Source: Streptococcus mutans | GTDB taxonomy: Bacteria > Bacillota > Bacilli > Lactobacillales > Streptococcaceae | Assembly (NCBI RefSeq): GCF_006739205.1 | Contig: NZ_AP019720.1 | Coordinates: 1,426,001 to 1,490,000 of the forward strand | Reading direction: 5' to 3' | Length of the DNA: 64,000 nucleotides | Shown here: positions 45,356 through 55,458 of the stretch, in pieces | How positions within the stretch are numbered: position 1 is the stretch's first letter | Layout: each line of letters starts with the position of its first letter | The notes under the pieces: generated by a model | Database searches by the model: none | Seen by the model: the letters and a program-made list of their open reading frames with translations, nothing else | Told to the model about the DNA's origin: nothing | Program-made: the position numbers and the translations under genes

Positions 45356-45606
45356 TTAAATACCAACTTCCGTTTGCAACGCGCCAATACCGCCTAAAAT
45401 TGCGCCACCTACATAACCAGGTACTGTTCCTAAAATGGGCAGGTACTGTTCCTAAAATGGGCAATACCACATCTCCTCCGACTGCTCCTGCAATACCACC
45501 ACCTACTGCACCTGTCCAAGCTCCTTCTGCAGTATCACATGTAAGTAGATAAATACCGCTAATAATGCCACCGTTAATAACACCTGTTGCTTTTGCTTTT
45601 TCTAAT
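45356..45606 (-). pseudogene. bacteriocin-like gene, headless and frameshifted by a 22-base duplication
   Basis: The frame KAKATGVINGGIISGIYLLT then CDTAEGAWTGAVGGGIAGAV is a glycine-rich Blp-like bacteriocin core, but it has no leader: upstream it runs into the gene at 45602. At 45418-45461 the 22-base unit CAGGTACTGTTCCTAAAATG-GG occurs twice in tandem and shifts the frame. With one copy removed, the ending becomes VLPILGTVPGYVGGAILGGI and GALQTEVGI with a stop at 45356. So the gene is broken at both ends. Confidence 0.7.
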
Positions 45607-45742
45607 GTAAAATGCCGTAAATACAAAGGCCGACAAAAAGAAAAAAGCAAATAAATGAGACAATAATGTGTTTACTGCGGTAAGAAATAACTGCTAGAGC
45701 ACAGAGCACCAGCATTAATAGAAATCCAGAAAATCTTTCCAT
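45602..45742 (-). CDS. 46-residue two-span membrane protein, possible immunity protein
   Basis: MERFSGFLLMLVLCALAVIS, a short basic loop (YRSKH), then a second hydrophobic helix ending CIYGILH. GGAAGGA stands seven bases before the ATG. It lies 93 bases after the bacteriocin-like gene at 45836 and matches the size of small bacteriocin immunity proteins. Its last codons overlap the headless bacteriocin remnant, which suggests that a deletion joined them. Confidence 0.55.
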   Translation of the reverse strand: MERFSGFLLMLVLCALAVISYRSKHIIVSFICFFLFVGLCIYGILH

Positions 45743-45835
45743 AACATTATCCTTCCTTTTCTAAGTCTGCTTTATTTAATAAAATAGTATAACCATTACA
45801 ATAAGGCGGAGCGAAGTTAATCAAAAAACGATATA

Positions 45836-46113
45836 TCACCAGAAGCCACCGTCTCCCCAACCATTTTTAGCACCAGCATAGGCACCTGAAACGATACCGA
45901 TTGCTTCAGTCCCTAAGGCTAAGTAGGGTCCTACTGCCGGAATATTCCATAGCCACGTAGCAGGTCTATAAGCAGCGGTAGCCCCTGTACAAGCTCCCAC
46001 AAATCCTTCAGCAACAGCCGAGACAAAACCCTCACCTTCTACAGCAGCTAAACAATCTGTGTCCGCCACTTCAAAACTATCAAAGGCCATTGAATCAATG
46101 TTACTGTGTTCAT
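45836..46113 (-). pseudogene. bacteriocin-like gene with a one-base deletion in the leader
   Basis: The ribosome site and the start MNTVTL (ATG at 46113) are the same as in the intact bacteriocin gene, but one base is missing before the codons for MAFDSF, so this start runs out of frame. An in-frame ATG at 46090 still allows an 84-residue product (MAFDSFEVADTDCLAAVEGEG, then a glycine/alanine-rich core ending GDGGFW), but without a proper ribosome site. The cleavage site would be EG/GE rather than GG. It may be weakly expressed or dead. Confidence 0.65.
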
Positions 46114-46129
46114 AAAATCCTCTTAAAAT

Positions 46130-46400
46130 TCACAATAAGCTTACAAGTTTTCTAATAAAACATGAAATATTTTTAAAAGCCTCCTTGTGAAAACGACAAG
46201 TACATTTTAATCCTTAACTTTTTCTTATTCAAAGGAATTTGGTTCATTTAATAAAAAAGATATTTAATAGTAAAAAATCAGAAAATTTTCTGAATACTTT
46301 TGGAATATTAACTTGCTTATAGACAAATCTTTTTTAGCTCTGTAAATTCAGAATTATTTTCCTTATTGCGAGCGAAACGAGCTTTAATTAAGACTTCTCA
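46130..46400 (-). repeat. bacteriocin promoter region, copy 1 of a duplicated block
   Basis: Matches 44530-44850: the run AACATGAAATA-TTTTAAAAGC, AAGTACATTTTAATCCTTAA and the GCTCTG-AAATTCAGAATTATT block, with small differences only. It carries the same likely promoter ahead of the bacteriocin leader. Confidence 0.75.
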
Positions 46401-46504
46401 CCGTTGTGATACATCTGAAACTTCAATATTTCTGCTACACGAAAGAAGATAGGATCCCTAAATTTCTGAAATCATCTATTGGCGACGACTCAAACAGTCT
46501 AAAG

Positions 46505-46602
46505 GACACTTTAAAGTTGAAGGGAAAGTCTTAAAATAAGCTTTTTCTTCAAACTTTTCAAAAAATTCTCTTGAAACATATGTTTCAAGAGAATTTGAAT
46601 GG
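46505..46602 (-). terminator. cshA terminator
   Basis: TTCTCTTGAAACATATGTTTCAAGAGAA with a following T-run on the minus strand, 20 bases past the cshA stop. It is the parent of the copies at 44870 and 43678. The DNA 46401-46504 shows no gene. Confidence 0.85.
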
Positions 46603-48156
46603 TTATCTGTCACCTTTATTGCGAATGGTAAAGCCGCTTTTCTTTTCGCTGGAAGTACGGTGAGGACGTTTATTGCTCTTATTTTCAAAATCTTTGCGAT
46701 TTTTGTTAGAAGTCCGTTTAAATTCACGACGGCCACCGTCACGATAATTACGGCGACTGTCGCGACCTCCCCGACGATCCTCACGACGACGATTGCCGCC
46801 CTTTCCTTTGCCAGCAAATTTAAATGGCAAGGGTTTTTCGCGAGCAATTTCAACCTTAGGCAGCATTTCTGGATCTTGAACAGTTAGAGTCAAGATATAT
46901 TGTGCTAATTCTTCTGGTGAAAATTCAGCAGCTAATTTTTCAGCATCTTTGGTAAACTTATCAAAATTAGAACGAATCTTTTCATCAGCAAAGTCACGCT
47001 CAATCTTTTTGAGGGCCACTTTTTTGCTTGCTTGAAAGGCTTCTTGCGCTGTAGCGGGTTTCATGCCTTTCATGCGTTTTTTAGTGAGCTTTTCAATAAT
47101 TTGAAGATAGCCCATTTCATTGGGAGCCACAAAAGTGATTGACTGACCGTGCTTACCAGCACGACCTGTACGACCAATGCGATGAACATAACTTTCAGGG
47201 TCTTGCGGAATATCATAGTTATAAACATGAGTGACGCCCGAAATATCGAGACCACGAGCCGCCACATCTGTCGCGACCAAAATGTCAAGGTTATCATTTT
47301 TAAAATCCCGAAGAACACGCAGACGTTTCCCTTGATCGAGATCCCCATGGATCCCTTCCGCACGATAGCCACGCAGTTTTAATCCTCTTGTTAACTCATC
47401 AACACGGCGCTTAGTACGGCCAAAAACGATAGAAAGTTCTGGCTGTTCCACATCCATAAGACGGGTCATCGTATCAAATTTTTCATTTTCCTTGACACGG
47501 ATATAATATTGATCCACCAAATCTGTTGTTAATTCTTTGGCAGCAATCTTAACATGTTCTGGTTCTTTCATGAACTTTACGCCAATACGTTTGATGGCAT
47601 CTGGCATGGTTGCTGAAAAGAGCAAGGTTTGGCGTGTTTCTGGTACACGTGAAATAATGGCTTCAATATCTTCTAAAAAGCCCATGTTGAGCATTTCATC
47701 TGCTTCATCCAAAATAAGGGTTTCCACATGATTTAATTTAAGCGCCTTGCGTTTAATCAAATCAAGCAGACGTCCCGGTGTCCCAACAACAATATGGGCT
47801 CCTGATTTAAGAGCCTTAATTTGTTTTTCAATGCTTGAACCACCATAAACCGAACGAACTTTAACTTTCTTTTCACGCCCAAAACGAAAGAGCTCCTCTT
47901 GACTTTGAACAGCCAATTCTCGCGTTGGCGCAATAACAAGGGCTTGAACAACGTTATTGGTCACGTCAATCTTATTCAGGGTTGGCAGACCAAAGGCTGC
48001 TGTTTTTCCTGTCCCAGTTTGTGCTTGACCAATAACATCTTTTCCTTCAAGGGCAAGAGGAATAGTCAATTCTTGGATAGGTGATGGCTCAACAAAGCCG
48101 ACTTTTGCAACAGCAGAAAGAATGTCTTCCGCCAAATGTAATTCTGTAAATTTCAA
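46603..48156 (-). CDS. cshA: DEAD-box RNA helicase CshA
   Basis: A 517-residue ATP-dependent helicase of the RNA degradosome and cold response. The Q motif, [18 protein letters not shown] ([10 protein letters not shown]), SAT and HRIGRTGR are all present. The C-terminus (about 430-517) is rich in Arg/Gly/Asn ([17 protein letters not shown]), a nucleic-acid-binding tail. Its last codons have been copied twice into the bacteriocin island downstream. Confidence 0.95.
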   Translation of the reverse strand: MKFTELHLAEDILSAVAKVGFVEPSPIQELTIPLALEGKDVIGQAQTGTGKTAAFGLPTLNKIDVTNNVVQALVIAPTRELAVQSQEELFRFGREKKVKVRSVYGGSSIEKQIKALKSGAHIVVGTPGRLLDLIKRKALKLNHVETLILDEADEMLNMGFLEDIEAIISRVPETRQTLLFSATMPDAIKRIGVKFMKEPEHVKIAAKELTTDLVDQYYIRVKENEKFDTMTRLMDVEQPELSIVFGRTKRRVDELTRGLKLRGYRAEGIHGDLDQGKRLRVLRDFKNDNLDILVATDVAARGLDISGVTHVYNYDIPQDPESYVHRIGRTGRAGKHGQSITFVAPNEMGYLQIIEKLTKKRMKGMKPATAQEAFQASKKVALKKIERDFADEKIRSNFDKFTKDAEKLAAEFSPEELAQYILTLTVQDPEMLPKVEIAREKPLPFKFAGKGKGGNRRREDRRGGRDSRRNYRDGGRREFKRTSNKNRKDFENKSNKRPHRTSSEKKSGFTIRNKGDR

Positions 48157-48369
48157 TGTTTTCTCTTTCTAAAAGGCAGTGCGAAGCTACCTTATCAAAC
48201 GTTAGTAATGTGCAACTAAAATATTATAGCATTTTTTCTTTAAGAAAGATAGTTAAAAACTCACAATAAATGATCGTTTTCAAAAATTGGTTAATGATAT
48301 TCCTATTTAAGCATAACTGTTTTTTTAATAGAACAAAGATAGGCTAGTTATTTCTCTTTTAATTAATCA

Positions 48370-48421
48370 AAAAATGAGATAAAAGCTCAATCTGTGATTT
48401 ATCGCTTCTATCTCACTTTTT
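48370..48421 (-). terminator. spaP terminator
   Basis: AAGTGAGATAGAAGC / GCTTTTATCTCATTTTTT with an 17-base loop, minus strand, just beyond the spaP stop. The rest of the 289-base gap up to cshA is AT-rich and empty. Confidence 0.8.
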
Positions 48422-48445
48422 AATTCTAATGTAATATCTATGCTG

Positions 48446-51400
48446 TCAATCTTTCTTAGCCTTTAAGCCAAGCAAACTAAAACTAGTAACTAAGCCAATA
48501 ATACCAAGTAAAGGCATATAAGCATTGTTTGTTACTCCCGTATTTGGTAATGTTTCTTGAACAGAGCTTGGTTGATAAGCAGTTGATTGAGGTTTGTAGT
48601 TAATTACAGTTGAAGTCCGCGGTGATGATGGATCTTGCGGATCAGTAGGGTCTGTAGGATCCTCAGGAGTAGTTGTTTTCACTGTATTTGAACTGTAAGT
48701 TACCCCATTGACAGTATTAATATAAGTATTTTCAAAAGTACCAACCGCAATACGTTTCATTTGGATATAACTTTCAGCTTGGAAGGCTGAATCAATTGAA
48801 ACAGAACGCAGAAAGGCTTCCTTGAACTTAATTGTGATAGCACCTTTAGCGGTATCAACTTCCGCTGTCGTATACTGAGTTAACTCAGCACCTGACTTGA
48901 TAATAGAACCGTCTTTAAAAGTGATATCAACCTTAGCAAAAACTTTATACTGACCAGTATAGTGATCTCCTGTTTGATCATAATCATCATAAAAATTGTA
49001 TTCAAAGAGTTCTTCTGAGTGATCTGCAGGGATAATGCCACCAATCAAACGGTAATTAAAGACTGTATTAAGTGGAATAGTCTGACCATCAACATTATTT
49101 GTATCAGCCGGATCAAGTGTTAAGGTCACATCTTTCTTAGGGTTAATCTTAGGAACATTATTGATAACGATATTTGATGCATAACCATTACCAAAGTCAA
49201 TTTGGTAAGCTTGATTTTCATAACTGCCGCCTGTTTGTCCCATTTGTTTTTTAACAACCATTGGTGATACAATCTTCAAATCAATTCCAGTTTTGACATA
49301 AGTATCATAAAATTCTCTTGGATTATCAGCACGGAAAATTTGGAAAGCACCTTTAGGTCTAATTCCTGCCTTAGAAAGAACATCTCTAATTTCTTGAGGG
49401 GCTGCTTCAAGACTAGTATAATTATCCACACTAACACCAGTAACTTCATTACCATTAGCATCTGTAATCTTCACTAAATCCTGACGCAATTCAAGCGCTT
49501 CTTCTGGATAATCATCTACATAGTAAAATCCTTTTTGAATGGTATCTGCTGAAGAGCGGTCGTTTTTATATTGATCCAAATCCCAAGTTAGCTCATAATA
49601 ATTCGTTGAACCGGCAAGAACTGTTTTACCATCAATAACAACGCCATTTTCGTTTTTATTAATCTTAGTTGGTTTAATATAATTATTATTTGGGTTATCT
49701 GGATCATTTGGTTTACCAGGAGTTGTCACCCGAACAACATTGGATTTAATGCCATAAGCATCATTGACTGTGAGTGTGAAATTATTCTTATAAGTTGCGC
49801 CATCGTTAAGAACTTGTCCGACCACTGTTGGATAAATCGTTGCCACTGACTTAGTCAAATCAGCATTAAACATAGCCAAAGTTGCTGCAGTTGCCTTGAA
49901 GGTGACTGTATTAGTTGCATTATCATAAGCGACATCAAAGCCAGGGCTGGCAGCTTTTGTAGCTTCAGGATTAAATTGATAACCAGATGGCAGGGGATCT
50001 ACCAAGACAAAGGAAGTTGTTTCATCACGTCCAGCAGGGAGATCTGCTGTCTTCAGCTGGAACTTAACAACAGATTGTTTAGCCACCAAAGTTCTGTCAA
50101 TATTAACATCGTTATTGTTTCTAATTTCTTTGTTAACCTGCGGCTGAACAGCTAGTTTAAAGTAATGGAAATGAACAGTTGGTACAGATGGAGGTGTTGG
50201 AAGATCTTGATAAACAGGATCAGTCGGCGGTGTTGGAATAACCTCATAAGTTGGCTCAACAGGTTTGTTTGGTTCTGGTTGATCTGGTGTTGGTGTCGGT
50301 GGCGTTGGCTCTGCTTCATAGCTTGGCTCAACAGGTGCTGGCTCCAACGGCTTTTCTGTTTCATAGGTCGGCGGTGTGGGTTTATTTGGCTCTGCCTGAT
50401 CCGGTGTCCTTGTCGGCGGTGTTGGCTCTGCTTCATAGCTTGGCTCAACAGGTGCTGGCTCCAACGGCTTTTCTGTTTCATAGGTCGGCGGTGTGGGTTT
50501 GTTTGGCTCTGCTTGATTCGGTGTTCTTGTCGGCGGTGTTGGCTCCTTTTCATAATTTGGAGCTACTGGTGCCGGTTTTAATGGCTTTTCTGTTTCATAA
50601 GTTGGTTTAGTTGGAGCTGTTGGTTTAACCGGAGGTGTGGGTTTTTCCTTAGTAACTTTAGGAACATTAACCGCACGGATTTTACCATTTAAAGAATACC
50701 AAATATTTGGTTTTTTGCCGGTTTCAATTGCCATTGTAGGATCAGCAGGCACAACAAGTGTTGATGAGATAGCACCCAAAGTCACACTGTTATTAGGACC
50801 AGACATGCGGATAGCACCAGCACCATACCAAGAGTTAGGCGCATCTGAACTATCCCAGCCAGATCCCGGTTCGCTAGCTCTGGTATACATGGTCCAACGA
50901 GCACCACCTTGACCCTGCCTAAAGTTGAGAGTATCTGTAGCATAAATCATGCCATTCTTTTCACCGATAGATGATCCAGAGATTTTGACAAATTTACCCG
51001 TATAATCTTTGGCCATCTCAATAGAATTATTTTCACGGTTAAGAGAAGCTACTGAGAGAAGGGCATTATCAAAATTAATTGGTTTTCCATCTTCGTCATA
51101 GAAAGTAAATTCATTTTTAATAAAAATAGAAGTGTTTTTTTCAACTTGACCTGTATAAGCGGAAGCAAAAACACCTAAAGTTGGATCGGTAAAAATACCT
51201 AACCAAACCTTTTGACCTTGAAACTTGGACTTAGGGTCCACTGTATACTTGTAGACAATTTTAGAAATCTTTTTACCATTGTAATAAGAATTCTGCAGGT
51301 TAGTGTATGTAGCTGTTGCGCTTTGACCGCGCTCTAAAAGTACCGATCCCCATTTAACCTGTGAGTTATTGCTTACTGTCGTTGACCAGCCAGCTTTATC

Positions 51401-53134
51401 ACCAAAATTCCCATAAAGCTCCATAGAAGAAGCAACATCATTAGATTGTTCTAAGTTAGTGATATCTAGATCATCTAATTGAAGAATTTTTTGGTCATAT
51501 TTTGCTTTTGAAGTGCTTTTGCTAAAAGCATCATCCACAGCAGAAGCCTTAAGGAACTTCCCATCTGTTGTCAAAGATAAGTTCGCATTTGGCTCAAGAT
51601 CATAGACCAAATTTTGAGCAGATGGTTCTGTTAAGTTTCCGTCTTCATTTTTATGTTTTTCAAGTTCTGCCAGTGCAGCTTTAATAGAAGCTTGTTCATC
51701 TTCGTATGCCTTTAACTTAACTGGATAGTCTGCTAAATCTTTTTGATATTTGGCAAGATCTGCTTGATACTTAGCAAGTTTTGCTTCGTAATCAGCTTTA
51801 GCATCCGCATTGCGCTTTTTAATTGCAGTATTTTCAGCTGTGAGCGCTGCATTTGCGGCATTATTTGCTGCTACAGCTGCTTCATAGGCCGCTTTAGCAT
51901 CCGCATTGGCTTTTTGAACGCGAGCGAGCTCTGTTTGATAGGCGGTCAATTTAGCTTGATAGTCTGCTTCGTTTGCGGCATTAGCTTTTTTCACCGCTGC
52001 CAAATCGGCCTCATATTGCTTGAGTGCAGCTTCATAAGTCGCCTTAGCATTCTCATTGCGTTGCTTAATTGCAGTATTTTCAGCTGTGAGTGCCGCATTT
52101 TTGGCATTATTTGCTGCTACAGCTGCTTCATAGGCCGCTTTAGCATCCGCATTGGCCTTTTGAACGCGAGCGAGCTCTGTTTGATAAGCAGTCAATTTAG
52201 CTTGATAGTCTGCTTCGTTTGCTGCATTAGCTTCCTGAACACGCTTTAGTTCAGCTTGATATTGAGCTAACTTAGTCTCATATTCAGCTTTGGCCGTTGC
52301 ATTGCGTTTTCTAATTTCTTCATTGGCAGCGGCAATTTCTGTATTTTTAGCATTATTTGCTGCTACAGCAGTATCATAAGCGGCTTTGGCGGCTGCATTA
52401 GCTTCCTGAACACGTTTCAGTTCAGCCTGATAAGCAGCAAGGGCTTTTTGATAGGCTGCTTGATTGGCAGCATTGGTTTTTTGAACGGCTGCTAAATCTG
52501 CTTGATATTGAGCCAATTTAGCTTCATAAGCTGTTTTACTGGCAGCATTTGCAGCATTAATGCGTTCAACCTCGGCTTTATGAGCTGCCATATCTTTTTC
52601 ATACTGTTCTTTAGTTGCCTGATTTTTAGCTTTGATTTTAGCAACTTCTGCCTCATGAGCAGCTACATCCGATTTATATTGATCTGTTGTCTTCTTAATA
52701 TCCTCAGCTTGTTTTGTGTAATCTTCTTTAATTTCAGTTTCTTTTTGGACTGCTTCTTCAGCTGTTTTAACAGTTCCTTTATTAACATCGGCATCTTGGA
52801 CAACATTGACACCAGCAGACTTAGCATCTTTTGCTGCTTGATCAAGATCAGTTTTAGGTACTTCAACTGGTATTGAACCATTTGTCTCTCCAGCTTGGTT
52901 TTGACTTTGTTCAGCTTCCTTACTCGCACTCCCTTGAGCCTCTGGCAAATTGGTCGCTGGATTTCCAGTTTGTGTTCCAACTACTTTAGTATCTACATCA
53001 CTAGTAGTGGTCGTTTCATCGGCAAAAACCTTTTGTCCTGCTACAGAGACTGCTGCTACTGTTCCTAGAACAGCACCACACAGTGTTTTACTAATTTTAC
53101 TTTTACGAAAACCGTAAGTTTTTTTGACTTTCAT
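48446..53134 (-). CDS. spaP: cell-wall adhesin P1 / antigen I/II
   Basis: A 1562-residue surface protein that binds salivary agglutinin (gp340), collagen and fibronectin. In order: signal peptide ([15 protein letters not shown]...), alanine-rich A-repeats forming a long helix (about 200-460), the variable globular V-region, proline-rich P-repeats forming a polyproline helix (about 830-960), C-terminal domains stabilised by isopeptide bonds, and the sortase signal LPNTG with hydrophobic end and basic tail (LKAKKD). I start at ATG 53134 with GGAGG upstream. The A and P helices pair to make the stalk. Confidence 0.98.
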   Translation of the reverse strand: MKVKKTYGFRKSKISKTLCGAVLGTVAAVSVAGQKVFADETTTTSDVDTKVVGTQTGNPATNLPEAQGSASKEAEQSQNQAGETNGSIPVEVPKTDLDQAAKDAKSAGVNVVQDADVNKGTVKTAEEAVQKETEIKEDYTKQAEDIKKTTDQYKSDVAAHEAEVAKIKAKNQATKEQYEKDMAAHKAEVERINAANAASKTAYEAKLAQYQADLAAVQKTNAANQAAYQKALAAYQAELKRVQEANAAAKAAYDTAVAANNAKNTEIAAANEEIRKRNATAKAEYETKLAQYQAELKRVQEANAANEADYQAKLTAYQTELARVQKANADAKAAYEAAVAANNAKNAALTAENTAIKQRNENAKATYEAALKQYEADLAAVKKANAANEADYQAKLTAYQTELARVQKANADAKAAYEAAVAANNAANAALTAENTAIKKRNADAKADYEAKLAKYQADLAKYQKDLADYPVKLKAYEDEQASIKAALAELEKHKNEDGNLTEPSAQNLVYDLEPNANLSLTTDGKFLKASAVDDAFSKSTSKAKYDQKILQLDDLDITNLEQSNDVASSMELYGNFGDKAGWSTTVSNNSQVKWGSVLLERGQSATATYTNLQNSYYNGKKISKIVYKYTVDPKSKFQGQKVWLGIFTDPTLGVFASAYTGQVEKNTSIFIKNEFTFYDEDGKPINFDNALLSVASLNRENNSIEMAKDYTGKFVKISGSSIGEKNGMIYATDTLNFRQGQGGARWTMYTRASEPGSGWDSSDAPNSWYGAGAIRMSGPNNSVTLGAISSTLVVPADPTMAIETGKKPNIWYSLNGKIRAVNVPKVTKEKPTPPVKPTAPTKPTYETEKPLKPAPVAPNYEKEPTPPTRTPNQAEPNKPTPPTYETEKPLEPAPVEPSYEAEPTPPTRTPDQAEPNKPTPPTYETEKPLEPAPVEPSYEAEPTPPTPTPDQPEPNKPVEPTYEVIPTPPTDPVYQDLPTPPSVPTVHFHYFKLAVQPQVNKEIRNNNDVNIDRTLVAKQSVVKFQLKTADLPAGRDETTSFVLVDPLPSGYQFNPEATKAASPGFDVAYDNATNTVTFKATAATLAMFNADLTKSVATIYPTVVGQVLNDGATYKNNFTLTVNDAYGIKSNVVRVTTPGKPNDPDNPNNNYIKPTKINKNENGVVIDGKTVLAGSTNYYELTWDLDQYKNDRSSADTIQKGFYYVDDYPEEALELRQDLVKITDANGNEVTGVSVDNYTSLEAAPQEIRDVLSKAGIRPKGAFQIFRADNPREFYDTYVKTGIDLKIVSPMVVKKQMGQTGGSYENQAYQIDFGNGYASNIVINNVPKINPKKDVTLTLDPADTNNVDGQTIPLNTVFNYRLIGGIIPADHSEELFEYNFYDDYDQTGDHYTGQYKVFAKVDITFKDGSIIKSGAELTQYTTAEVDTAKGAITIKFKEAFLRSVSIDSAFQAESYIQMKRIAVGTFENTYINTVNGVTYSSNTVKTTTPEDPTDPTDPQDPSSPRTSTVINYKPQSTAYQPSSVQETLPNTGVTNNAYMPLLGIIGLVTSFSLLGLKAKKD
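50187..50640 (-). repeat. proline-rich P-repeats of spaP
   Basis: A 117-base unit (39 residues, [20 protein letters not shown] type) recurs: GTTGGCTC blocks at 50304, 50421 and 50538 are exactly 117 bases apart. Copies one and two are nearly identical in DNA. Confidence 0.9.
51720..52620 (-). repeat. alanine-rich A-repeats of spaP
   Basis: A 246-base unit (82 residues, [14 protein letters not shown] and [12 protein letters not shown] type) recurs; the block CGAGCGAGCT at 51921 and 52167 shows the exact spacing. The heptad-like alanine pattern marks an extended helix. Confidence 0.9.
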
Positions 53135-53191
53135 AAATCCTCCAAATCTGAATAAATCTTCCAAATATATTTTTGTAATATACGTTAAAAA

Positions 53192-53220
53192 ATTGTAATA
53201 TAATTGATTTGATTTGTCAA
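53192..53220 (-). promoter_or_regulatory. spaP promoter
   Basis: TTGACA (53215-53220) and TACAAT (53192-53197) are 17 bases apart on the minus strand, about 60 bases before the start codon. Confidence 0.75.
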
Positions 53221-53333
53221 ATTTTTTGCTTGAAATAAAAACTAATGTCTGAATCAAATTATAAACACATTCAATCGCTGCTATTTTCGAGCACAAACTC
53301 CACACTTTATCCAACATTAATTCTAAAGCACAA

Positions 53334-53368
53334 AAAAAGTCAGGATTTTGTCATCCTAACCTTTTTTA
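53334..53368 (-). terminator. terminator of the Bsp-repeat protein gene
   Basis: GGTTAGGAT / ATCCTGACT with seven Ts after it on the minus strand. Confidence 0.85.
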
Positions 53369-53370
53369 CT

Positions 53371-55206
53371 TCAATCAATGATAATATAACGACGAATACC
53401 ACTGTAGGAACGATAGCTAATCCATTGATGTCCATCAGCATTCAAGATACTGTCATAGTAAATACTTTCTCCTTTATTAAAGGTAAACTGAGTTGGACTA
53501 GATGTTCTGGCCTCATTTTTAACCTCAACTTTATTAGTGAAAACATAAGTTCCTTGTGCTGGAAGATTGACTCTATTAGGGGCTTCTACTGTCGTTGTCT
53601 TTCCTCCAACAACTCTTAATTCACCAGTTGAAAGGCGATAATAAAGGTGAATGTTATAGTTACCACTGTCATTTTTATGGTCACTGACCTTAACGGCCAC
53701 CTTATAAACGCCTTCGCCTTGTTTAGTTGCTTGATACCAAATAATGTCATCCTGTCCGTTTTGTTCTGACCAAACCGGCACTAAAACCTCTTTTATGTCT
53801 TGAGTGCTGGAAGCATTAGTAATCAAAACATCAAATCCTTGGCTGCTCTTATTGGCAATGCTAATGATACCTGTTGTTTCTACAGGCTTCGGTGCTTCCA
53901 CCTCAGTCATTGTTGCCCCGACTCCTCTTTGTTCACCATTATCCAAAAGATAATAAAGATGGACATGATAGTTACCGCTATTATTTTTATGGTCACTGAC
54001 CTTAATGGTCACCTTATAAACGCCTTCGCCTTGTTTAGTTGCTTGATACCAGACAATGTCATCCTGCCCGTTTTGCTCCGACCAAACTGGCACTAATACC
54101 TCTTTTATGCCTTGAGTGCTGGAAACATTAGAAATGATAACATCGAATTGTTGAGCCGTTTTATTTTGGATGACAATAGTACCTGACACTTTAGTTTCAA
54201 TTGGAGAGGGTTGTGTCGTAAGCTTTCCAATAACAACATAACGACGGATACCACTGTAGGACACATAGCTAATCCATTGATGTCCATCCGCTTCTAAAAC
54301 CTTATCATAAAAAACGTGATCTCCGTTGTAAAACGAGAATTGGGTCGGACTAGACAGTTTAGCATCATTTTTAACGTCTGCTTGTTTAGTAAAGTGATAA
54401 GTTCCTTGTGCCGGTAAATTTTGCTGAACAATTTCTTTTTGCTTCAATTCTTCAATTGTCACAGCAATAGGAGCATAGCGACGAATACCACTGTAAGACA
54501 CATAGCTAATCCATTGATGTCCATCCGCTTCTAAAACCTTATCATAAAAAACCTTATCTCCTTTATCAAAGTTAAATTGGGTTGGGCTGGACATACTGGC
54601 TGCATTTTTTACAGGAGTTGTTTCTTGGAAAACATAATTGCCTTGCGATGGAATTGAGACAGCCTTAGCTTGTCTTTGTATAAGATTTTCTGCTACCGCT
54701 TTCTCATTTTGTTCTGCCTCAGTCTCCTTAGCTGGAGCCGAGGTGACCATTTTATTTTCGTCTTTTTCACTTGAGTCAGTTTTAGCATTGACTTGTGGAT
54801 TTGAATTTTTAGTATCAGTAGCAGTTACTGCAGAAGCTTCCACTTCACTTGCTGTCTTTGAAACAGTAGGGTTCACATCTTCTTTGGATTTTGCACCTTT
54901 GTCATCGACATTTAAAGCAGGAGCATTTACCTTATTTTCTTTCTCCTCAACTTCAACTTGGGGTGTTTCTGTTAGAGTTGTTTGAGCTGCTGCCTTATCT
55001 GCAACTGCTTGGCTGATAGCAACCGAATTTTCAGCCACGTTTACAACTGCGTTTTCACTTGCTGGCAATTGAGTTCCCTGCTCTTGTGCAGAAACATTTT
55101 GGGTACCTAGAAAAAAGACACAGCCAATTAAAACAGATGCAGCTCCAAATGCATATTTACGAATAGAAAAACGTTGTGCTTGATGATTAATATCAATTCT
55201 TTTCAT
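53371..55206 (-). CDS. secreted protein with SH3-like and Bsp-like repeats
   Basis: A 611-residue exported protein with a YSIRK-type signal (RFSIRKYAFGAASVLIG) and a low-complexity linker (about 40-185). Then come three SH3-like units (each with DGHQWISY-SYSGIRRY) and two GBS Bsp-like repeats (FDVIISN...IKEVLVPVWSEQNGQDD...WYQATKQGEGVYKV) in the order SH3, SH3, Bsp, Bsp, SH3. There is no LPxTG and no catalytic domain, so it should bind the cell wall through the repeats. The same modules occur in S. mutans autolysin AtlA, which points to cell-wall shape or division. Confidence 0.85.
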   Translation of the reverse strand: MKRIDINHQAQRFSIRKYAFGAASVLIGCVFFLGTQNVSAQEQGTQLPASENAVVNVAENSVAISQAVADKAAAQTTLTETPQVEVEEKENKVNAPALNVDDKGAKSKEDVNPTVSKTASEVEASAVTATDTKNSNPQVNAKTDSSEKDENKMVTSAPAKETEAEQNEKAVAENLIQRQAKAVSIPSQGNYVFQETTPVKNAASMSSPTQFNFDKGDKVFYDKVLEADGHQWISYVSYSGIRRYAPIAVTIEELKQKEIVQQNLPAQGTYHFTKQADVKNDAKLSSPTQFSFYNGDHVFYDKVLEADGHQWISYVSYSGIRRYVVIGKLTTQPSPIETKVSGTIVIQNKTAQQFDVIISNVSSTQGIKEVLVPVWSEQNGQDDIVWYQATKQGEGVYKVTIKVSDHKNNSGNYHVHLYYLLDNGEQRGVGATMTEVEAPKPVETTGIISIANKSSQGFDVLITNASSTQDIKEVLVPVWSEQNGQDDIIWYQATKQGEGVYKVAVKVSDHKNDSGNYNIHLYYRLSTGELRVVGGKTTTVEAPNRVNLPAQGTYVFTNKVEVKNEARTSSPTQFTFNKGESIYYDSILNADGHQWISYRSYSGIRRYIIID

Positions 55207-55398
55207 AAGTTTCACACTCCTATCATTATGATATACTGCCTTTGAAAATCAATGAGCACCTAACATGTAAAATGACGAAATGGCGACTATTTTTTGATTC
55301 ATAATCTTCCTTCATTTTCTTTTTTCACCTATATTGTAACACAAAAGAAATATTTAGCAATACTTACGTAATATTTTTTTGAAAAATTTTTCCTATAT

Positions 55399-55433
55399 AA
55401 AAAAACACCAAACCAAGAAATGGTTGATGCTTA
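55399..55433 (-). terminator. prfC terminator
   Basis: GCATCAACC / GGTTTGGTG followed by seven Ts on the minus strand. Confidence 0.85.
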
Positions 55434-55458
55434 TTTATAAGATTTAAACAAATCATTG

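Noticed and set aside
46476..46853. A 125-residue minus-strand frame overlapping the end of cshA
   Set aside because: It is cshA in the wrong frame continuing through its terminator. Its likeness to short frames at 44762 and 43663 comes from the duplicated terminator, not from a protein family.
50152..50610. Long open frames on both strands across the spaP proline repeats
   Set aside because: They are produced by the 117-base repeat read in other frames; no ribosome site and Trp/Arg- or Gln/His-rich nonsense composition.
50187..50640. CRISPR-like regular repeats
   Set aside because: The spacing of 117 bases with near-identical whole units and an open reading frame shows coding tandem repeats of spaP, not repeat-spacer arrays.
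51743..52876. Plus-strand hydrophobic frames opposite the spaP A-repeats
   Set aside because: Cys/Phe/Ile-rich translations of the antisense of an alanine-rich helix; they merely mirror the repeat.
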